Source: Psychroserpens luteus
GTDB lineage: Bacteria > Bacteroidota > Bacteroidia > Flavobacteriales > Flavobacteriaceae
NCBI RefSeq assembly: GCF_015319355.1
Contig: NZ_JADILU010000001.1
Coordinates: forward strand, 1-64,000
DNA length: 64,000 bases
Direction of reading: 5' to 3'
The translations under genes were made by a program, and so were the position numbers. Shown here in pieces: positions 17,799-27,647 of this stretch. Position 1 is the first letter of the stretch; each line of letters starts with the position of its first letter. Under the pieces are notes generated by a model, which saw only the letters and a list, made by a program, of their open reading frames with translations, was not told the DNA's origin and did not search any database.

Positions 17799-18647
17799 TT
17801 GACCAACAAAAATTTTAAAACCATAGGTATTGGCGTCGCATTTTCTCCAAACCTAAAAGCTAACCTTTACGAAGCTGCACGATTATCTCTCTTTTTTGAG
17901 AGTAAATTGGTGCTCATTCATGTTGGAGAAAAGTCTGATGAAAAAGAACAACAGATCCTAGAGATCATAAAACCTTTCATACAAGACAACCTCAACTACG
18001 ACCTTGTTTTTAAAACAGGTAATCCGGTTGATGTGATTTTATCAGTTTCCGAAGAAAAAAAGGTGGATCTATTAATTTTAGGAGCACTCCAAAAGGAAAA
18101 TTTTGTACAATATTATTTGGGAACTATTGCTAGAAAAATTACAAGACAGGCAAATTGTTCTATTTTACTACTCATAAAACCATCTGTAGAACGCATCCCT
18201 TGTAAGCATATTGTTGTTAACGGTTTAGACAATCCTAAGACAAAACAGGCCATTACCACAGCATATTATATGTCTCATAAGTTACAATCTAAAAAAATTA
18301 CGATTGTTGAAGAAATCACAAAACAAGAAGTCGCTGTTAGTGTAGATGATGATAAATCTCTTCGGAAATCTGACATCATTAAAGCTCGTCTAAAAATGCG
18401 AGAAGATTCTAGGGTACATCAAATTATTTCTGAAATCCCTGAAGACTATAAAGCTCAAATTATCACAAAAACGCAATCTATTTTTGGTAAACGAGGTTAT
18501 AGTATTGGTCACTATGCTCAATTTGTTAGAGCAGATTTATTAGTGATGAATGCTCCAAGCAAAACCAGTTTTTGGGATCGTCTTTTCCCACATGATATTG
18601 AATATATTTTATCTGAACTACCAACTGATGTTTTAATCATTCAATGA
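17799..18647 (+). CDS. Tandem universal stress protein (UspA-like)
   Basis: A 282-residue cytosolic protein with two Usp domains. The first (about 5-128) has IGIGVAFSP, KLVLIHVGE, VDLLILGALQ and GTIARKITRQANCSILLLIKPS, a partly conserved ATP-binding end. The second domain (130-282) is divergent, ending DLLVMNAPS and LPTDVLIIQ. No ATG fits the frame, so TTG 17799 is the start. The stop overlaps the SulP ATG (ATGA), implying co-translation and a likely regulatory role for the transporter, as fused Usp domains do elsewhere. Confidence 0.8.
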   Translation: MTNKNFKTIGIGVAFSPNLKANLYEAARLSLFFESKLVLIHVGEKSDEKEQQILEIIKPFIQDNLNYDLVFKTGNPVDVILSVSEEKKVDLLILGALQKENFVQYYLGTIARKITRQANCSILLLIKPSVERIPCKHIVVNGLDNPKTKQAITTAYYMSHKLQSKKITIVEEITKQEVAVSVDDDKSLRKSDIIKARLKMREDSRVHQIISEIPEDYKAQIITKTQSIFGKRGYSIGHYAQFVRADLLVMNAPSKTSFWDRLFPHDIEYILSELPTDVLIIQ

Positions 18648-20848
18648 CACCAAAAAAGAACAACATAGCGCTCTTTTTTAAGCAACTCCCTAAAAATATA
18701 TTTTCGGGATTTGTGGTAAGTTTAATTGCGCTACCATTAGGTTTAGGTCTTGCTATGGCAAGTGATGCGCCAGCAATTGCTGGAGTTATTACCGCAATCG
18801 TTGGTGGTGTAATCGTATCTATATTAGGCGGAAGTCATGTGACCATAACAGGTCCAGGAAATGGATTAGTAGGTGTTACTTTGGTAGCTATTACAGCACT
18901 TGGTTTAGAAGGTGCTTTTGCTGCCATTATTTGCTCTGGTGTATTAATCATGTTACTCGGTTTTTTACGAATGGGTAATCTCGCTGACTTTTTTCCCTCC
19001 TCTGCCATCCAAGGAATGCTTGCAGCAATCGGACTTATAATTCTAGGAAAGCAGTTTCACATTATGTTTGGTCATAAAATCACTCGAGATAATACTATTG
19101 ATTACTTGGTTGAAATTCCATTTACTATAAATGATGCGTTACATTACGAAAATACAGGTCTCATTTATGCTGCTATTGCTGGACTAATAAGTTTGGCAAT
19201 TATGATATTTTACCCAAAACTTAGAAATAAATATTGGCATTTAATTCCAGCTCCAATGTGGATAGTTGTTCTATCAATTGGCTTTAGTTACTATTTTGAA
19301 TTAGCTCTACATCAAGACAATCCAATTGCAAAGGAGTATATGATACCTGCAATTCCTACGTTTGCTGAAATTACCACTCAATTACCAAAAATTTCATTTG
19401 CAAAAATTGGTAGTTTAGCATTTTGGGGAAGTGTATTATCACTAACATTAATCGCAAGTATTGAATCCCTTTTAAGTATTAAGGCTGTAGATAAATTAGA
19501 TCCCGAAAGACGTCGTTCTAATGTAAATAGAGATTTAAAAGCGTTAGGACTAGCAACAATTGGAAGTGGTTTTGTTGGTGGATTAAATGTTGTAACTGTA
19601 ATTGCAAGAAGTTCTGTAAACGTAAATAATGGAGGAAGTAATAGATCTTCAAACTTTTCTCATGCATTCTTTCTTGTCATTTTTATTGTCGTGTTTAGTT
19701 CTCAGTTAACTCGCATTCCGTTGCCTGCTCTTATGGCTATTTTAGTATATACAGGTTATAAATTAGCATCTCCAGATTTAATAAAGAAAATATTTTCCGT
19801 AGGAAAAGAACAACTCATAATCTTTTTTGTGACACTTCTTATCACTCTAAAATTTGGATTGATTCTAGGAATTACTGCTGGTGTAATCACGACTATAATA
19901 ATACATTTTATCATCAATAAAAACGTCACTCTATTTTTGAGACATTGGATAAAACCAAACGTATTGATGTTTAAAGAAGATGATGACAAATCTAACTACT
20001 ACGTTAGTGTTAAGCATTTTTGCACATTCGCTAATTTTTACAGATTAAAACAAAAACTCAACGCTATCTCTACAGATAATGATGTTATTGTAGATTTTTC
20101 TATGTGCGACTTTGTAGATCATACCGTTATGGAAAACCTTAACAACTATCAAAGCGCATTCACAAAAAGTGGAGGTCATTTTGATATTGTAGGATTAGAT
20201 ATGCACGATGCAGATTCTAAGCATCCTTTTGCATTACGAAAAATCGTTGCTGTACCTACATTATTTGGATACAACCTTACAAAAAGACAAGAAAACCTTG
20301 AAACTATTGCAAAAGATTATAATCTTATCTACAGTGCAGATAAAAATAAAAACACGGTATTTCTAGATCCGTTTTTGTTCTTTAAAACAAAACAACCAAA
20401 CTATATTTATAATGAATTAGAGGACGTTAATGCGAACTTTAAGTTATTTGATATTGAGTTTTCTGAAGGTGAATTTATAGCCAAAGAGGTTGTAAGAACT
20501 TCTATGCTACATATCGATTTAAACGAAACGATTCCTGTATTCTCATTAGATAGAGAAACCATAATGGATAAAGTGTATGCGATTGCTGGATTTACAGACA
20601 TCAATTTTGATGATCACCAAGATTTCTCAAAACGATTTCATTTAGTAGGTGAAAATATTGTAGACATAAAAGCGTTTTTTACTAATGAATTAATTCACTT
20701 TTTTGAGTGTAATCCATATTACCATATAGAATCAAATGGAAGTAGTTTACTTATTTTTAGCAAGCAACGTTTAGCAAGCACAAAGGAAATTAAAGCACTA
20801 TTAGATTTTGGAAAACGTTTAAAAGTTGTGATTCCGAAGACCCATTAA
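18644..20848 (+). CDS. SulP-family anion transporter with STAS domain and C-terminal extension
   Basis: A 734-residue inner-membrane protein. The membrane domain (about 10-440) starts GFVVSLIALPLGLGLAMASDAPAIAG and has GGSHVTITGPGNGLVG plus the STRONG family cue LTLIASIESLLSIKAVDK. A STAS domain (about 465-560; VIVDFSMCDFVDHTVMENL) and a further ~170-residue region without a known name follow. SulP proteins move sulfate, bicarbonate or other anions, usually with Na+ or H+. The ion cannot be read off here. It is translationally coupled to the USP gene and overlaps the convergent SLC13 gene by four bases. Confidence 0.87.
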   Translation: MTPKKNNIALFFKQLPKNIFSGFVVSLIALPLGLGLAMASDAPAIAGVITAIVGGVIVSILGGSHVTITGPGNGLVGVTLVAITALGLEGAFAAIICSGVLIMLLGFLRMGNLADFFPSSAIQGMLAAIGLIILGKQFHIMFGHKITRDNTIDYLVEIPFTINDALHYENTGLIYAAIAGLISLAIMIFYPKLRNKYWHLIPAPMWIVVLSIGFSYYFELALHQDNPIAKEYMIPAIPTFAEITTQLPKISFAKIGSLAFWGSVLSLTLIASIESLLSIKAVDKLDPERRRSNVNRDLKALGLATIGSGFVGGLNVVTVIARSSVNVNNGGSNRSSNFSHAFFLVIFIVVFSSQLTRIPLPALMAILVYTGYKLASPDLIKKIFSVGKEQLIIFFVTLLITLKFGLILGITAGVITTIIIHFIINKNVTLFLRHWIKPNVLMFKEDDDKSNYYVSVKHFCTFANFYRLKQKLNAISTDNDVIVDFSMCDFVDHTVMENLNNYQSAFTKSGGHFDIVGLDMHDADSKHPFALRKIVAVPTLFGYNLTKRQENLETIAKDYNLIYSADKNKNTVFLDPFLFFKTKQPNYIYNELEDVNANFKLFDIEFSEGEFIAKEVVRTSMLHIDLNETIPVFSLDRETIMDKVYAIAGFTDINFDDHQDFSKRFHLVGENIVDIKAFFTNELIHFFECNPYYHIESNGSSLLIFSKQRLASTKEIKALLDFGKRLKVVIPKTH

Positions 20849-22623
20849 TTAGTATTAAAAGGAAAAAAGTATGGGATTATGAATGAGGCTGAAATCCAAA
20901 TTATCAAATTAAGTGGTGTTCCTACTTTTAAAAAGTCTTTAAATTTATAATTTCCAGGTGCATAAACCATTGTATTTGTTGGGTAGCTCATAGGCGTCAT
21001 AAACGTGAGTGAACACGCAAACATAACCGCAATAAGAAATGGTCTCTCACTAATACTCATGGCATTAGAAAGTGTGATTACGATTGGTGCCATCAATGCA
21101 GCTGTAGCTTTACTAGAAATTAAATTAGTACTAATAAAGGTTACCAAATAAATTAAGCTCAATGTAATTTGAGCATCATATTGACCTAAAGATTCTTTAA
21201 TAAAATCTGCAATTAAGCTTGCTCCACCAACTTTTTCTAAAGCTGTTCCCATTGACAATACTCCTGCCATCATAAATATCACTTTCCATTCTACCGATTT
21301 ATAAGCTTCAATTGGTTTTAAAATCCCTGTCAAAACCATTAGTAATGCTCCAACCATGGCACTTACTAAAATAGATGTAATATTTAATGATGCAGCTAGA
21401 ATAACTCCAATACCTATTAATACTGCTGGAATAGCTTTTCTATAATTGGTTTTCTTTTTCTCGTATTCTGACAGTCTAACAATTAAACTATTGGATTCTA
21501 AGTTGTTAATTTCTTCTGCTTGACCAAGAATTAGCATCATGTCACCTTCTCTAAGCTTGATATTTGTTAATTTATCAAACTTATTTTGTCCTCGATGTCT
21601 TATTGCAATAACAGAAGAGTTGTATTGCCTTCTAAAATTAATTTCCTTTAAAGACGCTCCAGATAAGCTAGAGCCAAAAGGGATGATAACCTCATAAAGG
21701 TTAAAAGATTTAAACTTCTCTTCGGCTACTTTCATTCGGTTATTGCCCTTAACTGTATAACCATCAAAATTTAATAACTGAGATAGAGTTTCTGGAGGAA
21801 CTATGATTTTTAAAATATCACCTTTTAAGATTCTTGTATCTAAACCAAAACTATGTTTTAAAACTCCATTCCTTAAAATTGAAAGCACATTTACATGAAA
21901 ATCATTTACAAGTTGAGATTTTCCTAAAACTTTATTTAAATCTTTACAATCATCTTCTATAAAAAGCTCTGTAATGTAAGATTCTGCTTTTTTAGTAAAA
22001 TCATCATTTTCATCTCTGTTTTTTGGTAATAAAAAAGGTGCTATTATAAAAATGTAAGCGAAACCAATCAATAAAAGACATAAAGCAGCTCCACTAAATT
22101 CAAACATTCCAAACTCCTCAACATTATATTTTTTTGCGTAACTGCTTATTAAAATATTTGTTGATGTGCCAATTAAAGTACACGTTCCTCCAAATAATGC
22201 AGCAAATGAGATTGGCATTAATAACTTACTAGGTTTAATATTTGTCTCTCTACAAACTTTTAAAGCTATTGGAAGTAATAGTGCAACTACAGCTGTATCA
22301 TTTATAAACGCTGAAAAAAAGCCAGAAATACAGCAAAAAACGATAAGTGCAATTAGATAATTTGTTTTGGCTATTTTAACGATTTTGGTACTTAACCCTT
22401 CTAAAATTCCAGAGTGAAATACACCTCCACTTACAACAAATATACAGCCCAAAGTAATAGTTGCAGGATTATTAAAACCAGAAAAACCTTCTTCGGGACT
22501 TAAAACACCTGCGACGATAAACATCGCCATTATTAATATTGAAGTTGTATCAATAGAAAAGTAATCTCTCACAAAAAGAAAAACACCAAATAGAATTATA
22601 GAAAATGTAATAATCAAATCCAT
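20845..22623 (-). CDS. SLC13/DASS-type permease with two TrkA-C domains
   Basis: A 592-residue protein. Membrane helices occupy about 1-195 and 390-590, with motifs GFSGFNNPATITLGCIFVVS, INDTAVVALLLPIAL, GGTCTLIGTSTNILISSYA and a C-terminal copy ISSKATAALMAPIVITLS. Two RCK-C (TrkA-C) domains fill the middle (about 205-375; GDILKIIVPPE, REGDMMLILGQAEEI). This is the YfbS/SAC1-like architecture for Na+-coupled uptake of sulfate, phosphate or dicarboxylates. It overlaps SulP by four bases tail to tail, so the neighbours may manage the same anion. DUF202 lies upstream on the same strand. Confidence 0.86.
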   Translation of the reverse strand: MDLIITFSIILFGVFLFVRDYFSIDTTSILIMAMFIVAGVLSPEEGFSGFNNPATITLGCIFVVSGGVFHSGILEGLSTKIVKIAKTNYLIALIVFCCISGFFSAFINDTAVVALLLPIALKVCRETNIKPSKLLMPISFAALFGGTCTLIGTSTNILISSYAKKYNVEEFGMFEFSGAALCLLLIGFAYIFIIAPFLLPKNRDENDDFTKKAESYITELFIEDDCKDLNKVLGKSQLVNDFHVNVLSILRNGVLKHSFGLDTRILKGDILKIIVPPETLSQLLNFDGYTVKGNNRMKVAEEKFKSFNLYEVIIPFGSSLSGASLKEINFRRQYNSSVIAIRHRGQNKFDKLTNIKLREGDMMLILGQAEEINNLESNSLIVRLSEYEKKKTNYRKAIPAVLIGIGVILAASLNITSILVSAMVGALLMVLTGILKPIEAYKSVEWKVIFMMAGVLSMGTALEKVGGASLIADFIKESLGQYDAQITLSLIYLVTFISTNLISSKATAALMAPIVITLSNAMSISERPFLIAVMFACSLTFMTPMSYPTNTMVYAPGNYKFKDFLKVGTPLNLIIWISASFIIPYFFPFNTN

Positions 22624-22656
22624 AACATATACAGTATTTAAAACCCATTAACCCAA

Positions 22657-22992
22657 CTAATTTGTTTGCTCCTCAGATTTATAATAAACTTGTTTTAAAC
22701 TCTTTTTTAACAATGTAAATCTATAAACTCCTATTATGAAAAATATACCACTAAAAATTAAAGATAATAATGCTAAATACTTAAAATTAGAGAATTCTTT
22801 AAGTTGAAAAAAAGCTATTCCTCCTAATAACAAGTAAAGTGATGACCTAATATACGAGAGCAAGGTGCGCTCATTTGCTAATCGAGTTCTTTCTATTGCT
22901 AAGTAATCTCTCAATATTACTTTTTGATCTGGCTCAAAATCACGACCAAATCGCAATAGTTTCATTTTTTTGACTTTGGATTTGCGTTTCAT
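22657..22992 (-). CDS. DUF202 (YidH-like) membrane protein
   Basis: A 111-residue protein. The N-terminal cytoplasmic stretch contains the family core DYLAIERTRLANERTLLSYIR, followed by two transmembrane helices (about 50-68 and 72-92) and a basic tail. The family is poorly understood and is often found with transporters. Here it is 33 bp upstream of the SLC13-type gene on the same strand and probably shares its transcript. The start could be Met10, since the first nine residues are very basic and less typical. Confidence 0.8.
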   Translation of the reverse strand: MKRKSKVKKMKLLRFGRDFEPDQKVILRDYLAIERTRLANERTLLSYIRSSLYLLLGGIAFFQLKEFSNFKYLALLSLIFSGIFFIIGVYRFTLLKKSLKQVYYKSEEQTN

Positions 22993-23141
22993 AGAAAAGG
23001 GTTTATAGTATAAAATTAAATCTTTTTAATTTTAAAAAAGATAAAGAAGCTTTAAAAATGTTAAAAATACCTCAATAATTGCCTCCAAATTCAAGCAATG
23101 TTTATTGCTTTTAGTAATTTGCATTTCAATTATTTACTCTT

Positions 23142-24017
23142 ATGAAATTATACCCTATAAATGCTGGTAATTTTAAATTAGATGGAGGAGCAATGTTTGG
23201 CGTGGTTCCTAAATCTTTATGGACCAGAACCAATCCTGCAGACGCCAATAATATGATAGACATTGCAGCTCGCTGTTTACTCATTGAAGATGGCGACAGG
23301 TTGATTTTAATCGATACTGGAATGGGAAATAAACAGAGTGATAAGTTTTTTGGTTACTATCACCTTTGGGGAAACGACTCCATTGATAAGTCCTTAAAAA
23401 CTCAAGGTTTTCATCGTGATGATATTACAGAGGTTTTCATGACCCATTTACATTTTGACCATTGTGGCGGAAGCGTGCAATGGAACAAAGACAAAACGGG
23501 TTACGAAACCGCTTTTAAAAATGCACATTTTTGGAGCAATGAAAACCATTGGGATTGGGCAACAAAACCAAATAAAAGAGAAGTAGCATCTTTTTTAAAA
23601 GAGAATATTTTACCTATGGAAGAGAGTGGTCAATTGAAATTCACCAACCTTCCGCTTCCCGATAGTCATACGGGAGATATATTAAAGAATTCTCAATTAG
23701 GATTCGATATCTTTTTTGCCAATGGTCATACCGAAAAACAAATGATCCCAATGATTAACTACAACGGAAAAACCATTTGCTTTATGGCAGATTTATTGCC
23801 AACAGTTGGTCATTTACCATTGCCTTTTGTAATGGGTTATGACACAAGGCCTCTATTAACATTAGATGAAAAAGAGCGCTTTCTAAATCTAGCTGCAGAT
23901 AACAATTACTACTTATTTCTTGAGCATGATGCTCACAATGAAATTATAACCGTACAACATACCGAAAAAGGTGTACGACTCAAAGATACATTTACAACAA
24001 ACGATATATTTAATTAA
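23142..24017 (+). CDS. Metallo-beta-lactamase-fold hydrolase
   Basis: A 291-residue cytosolic protein with the metal-binding motif MTHLHFDHCGG (HxHxDH), a later single His in FANGHTEKQMIP, and Asp in CFMADLLPT, enough for a di-zinc site. EHDAH near the end gives the final His. The size and spacing suit the quorum-lactonase/phosphodiesterase-like part of the MBL family, but the substrate is not readable. It is monocistronic, 61 bp before the S8 peptidase gene on the same strand. Confidence 0.85.
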   Translation: MKLYPINAGNFKLDGGAMFGVVPKSLWTRTNPADANNMIDIAARCLLIEDGDRLILIDTGMGNKQSDKFFGYYHLWGNDSIDKSLKTQGFHRDDITEVFMTHLHFDHCGGSVQWNKDKTGYETAFKNAHFWSNENHWDWATKPNKREVASFLKENILPMEESGQLKFTNLPLPDSHTGDILKNSQLGFDIFFANGHTEKQMIPMINYNGKTICFMADLLPTVGHLPLPFVMGYDTRPLLTLDEKERFLNLAADNNYYLFLEHDAHNEIITVQHTEKGVRLKDTFTTNDIFN

Positions 24018-24078
24018 AAACACATTGAAACGATTTTAATAAACGCTATCGCTTTCAAAAAAACATATATAAAAGCCC

Positions 24079-25698
24079 ATGAAAAACCTATTTAGACCAT
24101 TTTTATATACCCTATTATTATCAACCGCTTTATTTGGTTGTGGCGCAACAACAGGTGTGCTTTCTACACCAATTGAAAACATTGACACCTCACCTCTTAA
24201 AGAGTCTGCACTTACTGAAAGCCAAAAAAAGGCGTGGTCACATTTAGATTTGGTTCAAGACACCATTCCAGGAATGAGTGTCAACAAAGCTTACAGTGAA
24301 ATTATTAAAAACAGAAAAGGAAAAACGGTTATTGTTGCTGTTATTGATGGAGGTACAGATATAGATCATGAAGATTTAGATGGTGTGATTTGGACTAACA
24401 AAAAGGAAATTCCGAACAACGGAAAAGACGATGATAACAATGGTTACATTGATGATATTCACGGTTGGAATTTTGTTGGTGATGGCTATGATGAGCAATT
24501 AGAATATGTGAGATTATTAGCCTCTGGAGATAAAAATGCTCCTAGATATGCAGAAGCAGAAGCTTTATATAATACAGAATATCAAAAATACTTAGGCTAT
24601 AAAACAAGTTACGAGCAAAACCTTCAGTATATGACTTTCGCAGATGATGAGTTGACAAAACATTTTGGAAAAGCAGATTATACCAAAGCAGAAATTCTCG
24701 CAATTAAAACTGAAGACGAAAAATTAAGTCAAGCCATACAAGTTGCTCAATTTGTATATGCTAATGATCTAGAGTCTGTACCAAATGCTAAGAAAGTGTT
24801 TAAAGAAGGCTTAGAAGAAATTAATGATAGACTTAACGTCAACCTTAATAAAAACTTACAAGGTCGTAAAACAGGTGATGATCCTAATGACTTAAATGAC
24901 AAACCAGGTTATGGAAATAACAACCCAAGACCTTCTAAAAAAGCCGAAAGTCATGGTACACACGTGTCTGGAATTATAGCTGCAGAACGTAACAATAATA
25001 AAGGAATAAATGGTGTTGCTAATAATGTTCAAATTATGGCAATTCGCTCTACACCAAATGGAGATGAGTATGATAAAGATGTGGCATTAGCAATTCGTTA
25101 TGCTGCAGATAATGGTGCACAAATCATCAACGCGAGTTTTGGTAAATCATTCTCACCTCACAGTGATTGGGTTCGTGATGCACTTAAATATGCTGCAGAA
25201 AAGGATGTCCTTTTTGTTCATGCAGCAGGTAATGATAGTGAAGACATTGATGTAGCTCACAATTATCCTAACGATGCAGTTGGTACTGGACCAGAAGTTT
25301 CAGATAATATGATTACTGTTGGATCGATAACTTATAAATATGGCTCAACGATGGTATCTGATTTTTCTAACTTCGGAAAAGTGAATGTTGACGTTTTTGC
25401 TCCAGGTAGTGATATTTACTCTGCCATGCCAGAAAACGAATATGAATATCAAGGCGGAACCTCTATGGCAGCTCCAAATGTTGCAGGAGTTGCAGCATTG
25501 ATTCGCTCACAATATCCAAATTTAACTGCTGCTCAAGTAAAGAAAATTTTAATGGACTCAGGCTTACCTATCAAAGCAAAAGTAACTGTAGGTACAAATA
25601 AACAAGTAAAATCACTTAGTGAAATCTCAACATCTGGAAGAATCGTTAACGCCTATAATGCGTTGATTATAGCGTCACAAATGGCAAATGCCAACTAA
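24079..25698 (+). CDS. S8-family subtilisin-like serine protease lipoprotein
   Basis: A 539-residue protein with a lipoprotein signal (ALFGCG, Cys21). The catalytic triad is Asp90 (VAVIDGGTD), His292 (SHGTHVSG) and Ser462 (GGTSMAAP); the oxyanion Asn is in HAAGND. An insert of about 160 residues separates the Asp and His motifs, larger than in subtilisin and typical of this Bacteroidota branch. It likely works on the envelope surface or in the periplasm. The M1 peptidase gene follows 20 bp later, which suggests an operon for protein degradation. Confidence 0.92.
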   Translation: MKNLFRPFLYTLLLSTALFGCGATTGVLSTPIENIDTSPLKESALTESQKKAWSHLDLVQDTIPGMSVNKAYSEIIKNRKGKTVIVAVIDGGTDIDHEDLDGVIWTNKKEIPNNGKDDDNNGYIDDIHGWNFVGDGYDEQLEYVRLLASGDKNAPRYAEAEALYNTEYQKYLGYKTSYEQNLQYMTFADDELTKHFGKADYTKAEILAIKTEDEKLSQAIQVAQFVYANDLESVPNAKKVFKEGLEEINDRLNVNLNKNLQGRKTGDDPNDLNDKPGYGNNNPRPSKKAESHGTHVSGIIAAERNNNKGINGVANNVQIMAIRSTPNGDEYDKDVALAIRYAADNGAQIINASFGKSFSPHSDWVRDALKYAAEKDVLFVHAAGNDSEDIDVAHNYPNDAVGTGPEVSDNMITVGSITYKYGSTMVSDFSNFGKVNVDVFAPGSDIYSAMPENEYEYQGGTSMAAPNVAGVAALIRSQYPNLTAAQVKKILMDSGLPIKAKVTVGTNKQVKSLSEISTSGRIVNAYNALIIASQMANAN

Positions 25699-25718
25699 TT
25701 TACGTAGAAAAAACAATT

Positions 25719-27596
25719 ATGATATATAAATTTAGCACACTCTTACTGTTATGCGTCACCTTTTTTTCTTCGGAAATGAATGCGCAAAACACCAAAATAG
25801 AATACAAAACAGACCATTATTGGCAACAACAAGCTGATTACAAAATGGATATTGATATGGACGTAGAAACCTATCAATTTACTGGAAAACAAAACATAGA
25901 ATATACTAACAATTCACCAGATGATTTAAATCGTGTGTACTACCATTTGTTCTTTAATGCTTTTCAACCTGGTAGTGAAATGGATGCAAGATTACAAAGT
26001 ATCAAAGATCCAGATGGTAGAATGGTCACCAATCTTGGTACTAAAGAAAACCCTATTTACGAAAGTCGCATTTCAAAATTAAAAGACAATGAAATCGGAT
26101 TTATAAAAGTATCCTCTTTTAAACTTAATGGAAAAAAACTAAACTACGAGATTGAAGGTACTGTGATGATTGTAGATTTAGAGACTCCTATTAAAGCAGG
26201 AGAAACTGTAGATTTTGATATGAAATTTGTTGGTCAAGTACCTGAGCAAATTCGTCGTTCTGGTAGAAATAATAAAGAAGGTGTTGCGCTTTCAATGACA
26301 CAATGGTACCCAAAATTAGCAGAATATGATACCGAAGGTTGGCACGCAGATCCTTACATAGGACGTGAATTTTATGGTGTTTGGGGAAATTTTGATGTGA
26401 AAATCACAATTGATAAAGACTACATTATTGGTGGTACTGGTAATTTGCAAAATGCAGACAAGATTGGTTACGGTTACATTTCCGAAGAAAAAGTAAAAAA
26501 GAAAAGAGGAAAAACAAATACCTGGCATTTTGTTGCGCCTAATGTTCATGATTTCACTTGGGCTGCAGATAAAGATTATATTCATGATACGATGCAAGTT
26601 CCTAATGGACCGATGCTTCACTTTTTATATAAAAAAGACCTACCAAAAGAGAACCTAGAAAGCTGGAAAAAAATGCAACCAAAAACGGTTGAATTGATGC
26701 AGTATTTTAGTGAGCATATTGGGAAATATCCTTACGATCAATACTCGGTAATTCAAGGTGGTGATGGCGGAATGGAATATGCCATGTCAACACTTATCAC
26801 AGGAAAACGTAGTTACGGAAGCCTAGTTGGTGTCACAGCTCACGAGTTGGCACACACTTGGTTTCAGTTTTTATTAGCTACTAATGAATCAAAACACGAG
26901 TGGATGGACGAAGGTTTTACGAGTTATATTTCTGCTTTGGCCATGGGTGAGGTTATGGATTACAAAAAAGACAATCCGTTAGCTGGTTCTTATAATGGTT
27001 ATATTAGATTAGCAAATTCTGGTTATGAGCAACCCTTGACCACACATGCAGATCGTTATAATATTAACCGAGCTTATGGATCTTCGGCATATAGTAAAGG
27101 TGCTGTTTTCATTTCTCAATTAGGTTATATTATTGGTGATGATAATTTGAAGGCGACTATCAAAAAGTATTACGATGATTGGGCTTTTAAGCATCCAAAA
27201 CCAATGGATTTTGTAAGAACTGCAGAACGTGTTTCTGGATTAGAATTAGATTGGTACCTCATCGATTTTGGGCAAACAACCAATACTATAGATTATGCTG
27301 TGACAATGGCACAAGGTAACCTAGTAACTTTAGAGCGAATTGGTTTAATGCCAATGCCATTAGACTTGACAGTAACTTATATAGATGGTTCTACAGAGGA
27401 TTTTCACATCCCTTTACGTATGATGCGTGGTGTAAAACCAACATCAGCGACTGTAAAAGAAGATTGGGCTTGGGCATATCCAATTTACACTTTAGAAGCG
27501 TCTAAAAAAGCTATAAAATCTGTGCAAATTGATCCTAAGGGATTGATGGCAGATGTAAATAAGGATAATAATGTGTATCCTGCAGCAACGAACTAA
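25719..27596 (+). CDS. M1-family zinc metallopeptidase
   Basis: A 625-residue secreted protein with a signal peptide (to about NAQ23). M1 features: GGMEY at 350-354 (exopeptidase motif), HELAH at 375-379 and Glu398 in DEGF as third zinc ligand. Before it lies a long beta-rich N-terminal domain. It removes N-terminal residues from peptides, probably in the periplasm. It is a likely operon partner of the S8 protease, and the transcript ends at the strong terminator at 27616. Confidence 0.92.
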   Translation: MIYKFSTLLLLCVTFFSSEMNAQNTKIEYKTDHYWQQQADYKMDIDMDVETYQFTGKQNIEYTNNSPDDLNRVYYHLFFNAFQPGSEMDARLQSIKDPDGRMVTNLGTKENPIYESRISKLKDNEIGFIKVSSFKLNGKKLNYEIEGTVMIVDLETPIKAGETVDFDMKFVGQVPEQIRRSGRNNKEGVALSMTQWYPKLAEYDTEGWHADPYIGREFYGVWGNFDVKITIDKDYIIGGTGNLQNADKIGYGYISEEKVKKKRGKTNTWHFVAPNVHDFTWAADKDYIHDTMQVPNGPMLHFLYKKDLPKENLESWKKMQPKTVELMQYFSEHIGKYPYDQYSVIQGGDGGMEYAMSTLITGKRSYGSLVGVTAHELAHTWFQFLLATNESKHEWMDEGFTSYISALAMGEVMDYKKDNPLAGSYNGYIRLANSGYEQPLTTHADRYNINRAYGSSAYSKGAVFISQLGYIIGDDNLKATIKKYYDDWAFKHPKPMDFVRTAERVSGLELDWYLIDFGQTTNTIDYAVTMAQGNLVTLERIGLMPMPLDLTVTYIDGSTEDFHIPLRMMRGVKPTSATVKEDWAWAYPIYTLEASKKAIKSVQIDPKGLMADVNKDNNVYPAATN

Positions 27597-27615
27597 TATG
27601 ACATTACAATAAACT

Positions 27616-27647
27616 AAAAAGCCACAACAATTGTTGTGGCTTTTTTT
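27616..27647. terminator. Bidirectional terminator
   Basis: gccacaacaa / ttgttgtggc is a perfect 10-bp stem with no loop bases left over, flanked by five A and seven T. It serves the M1 peptidase gene on + and the lysis module on -. Confidence 0.9.
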
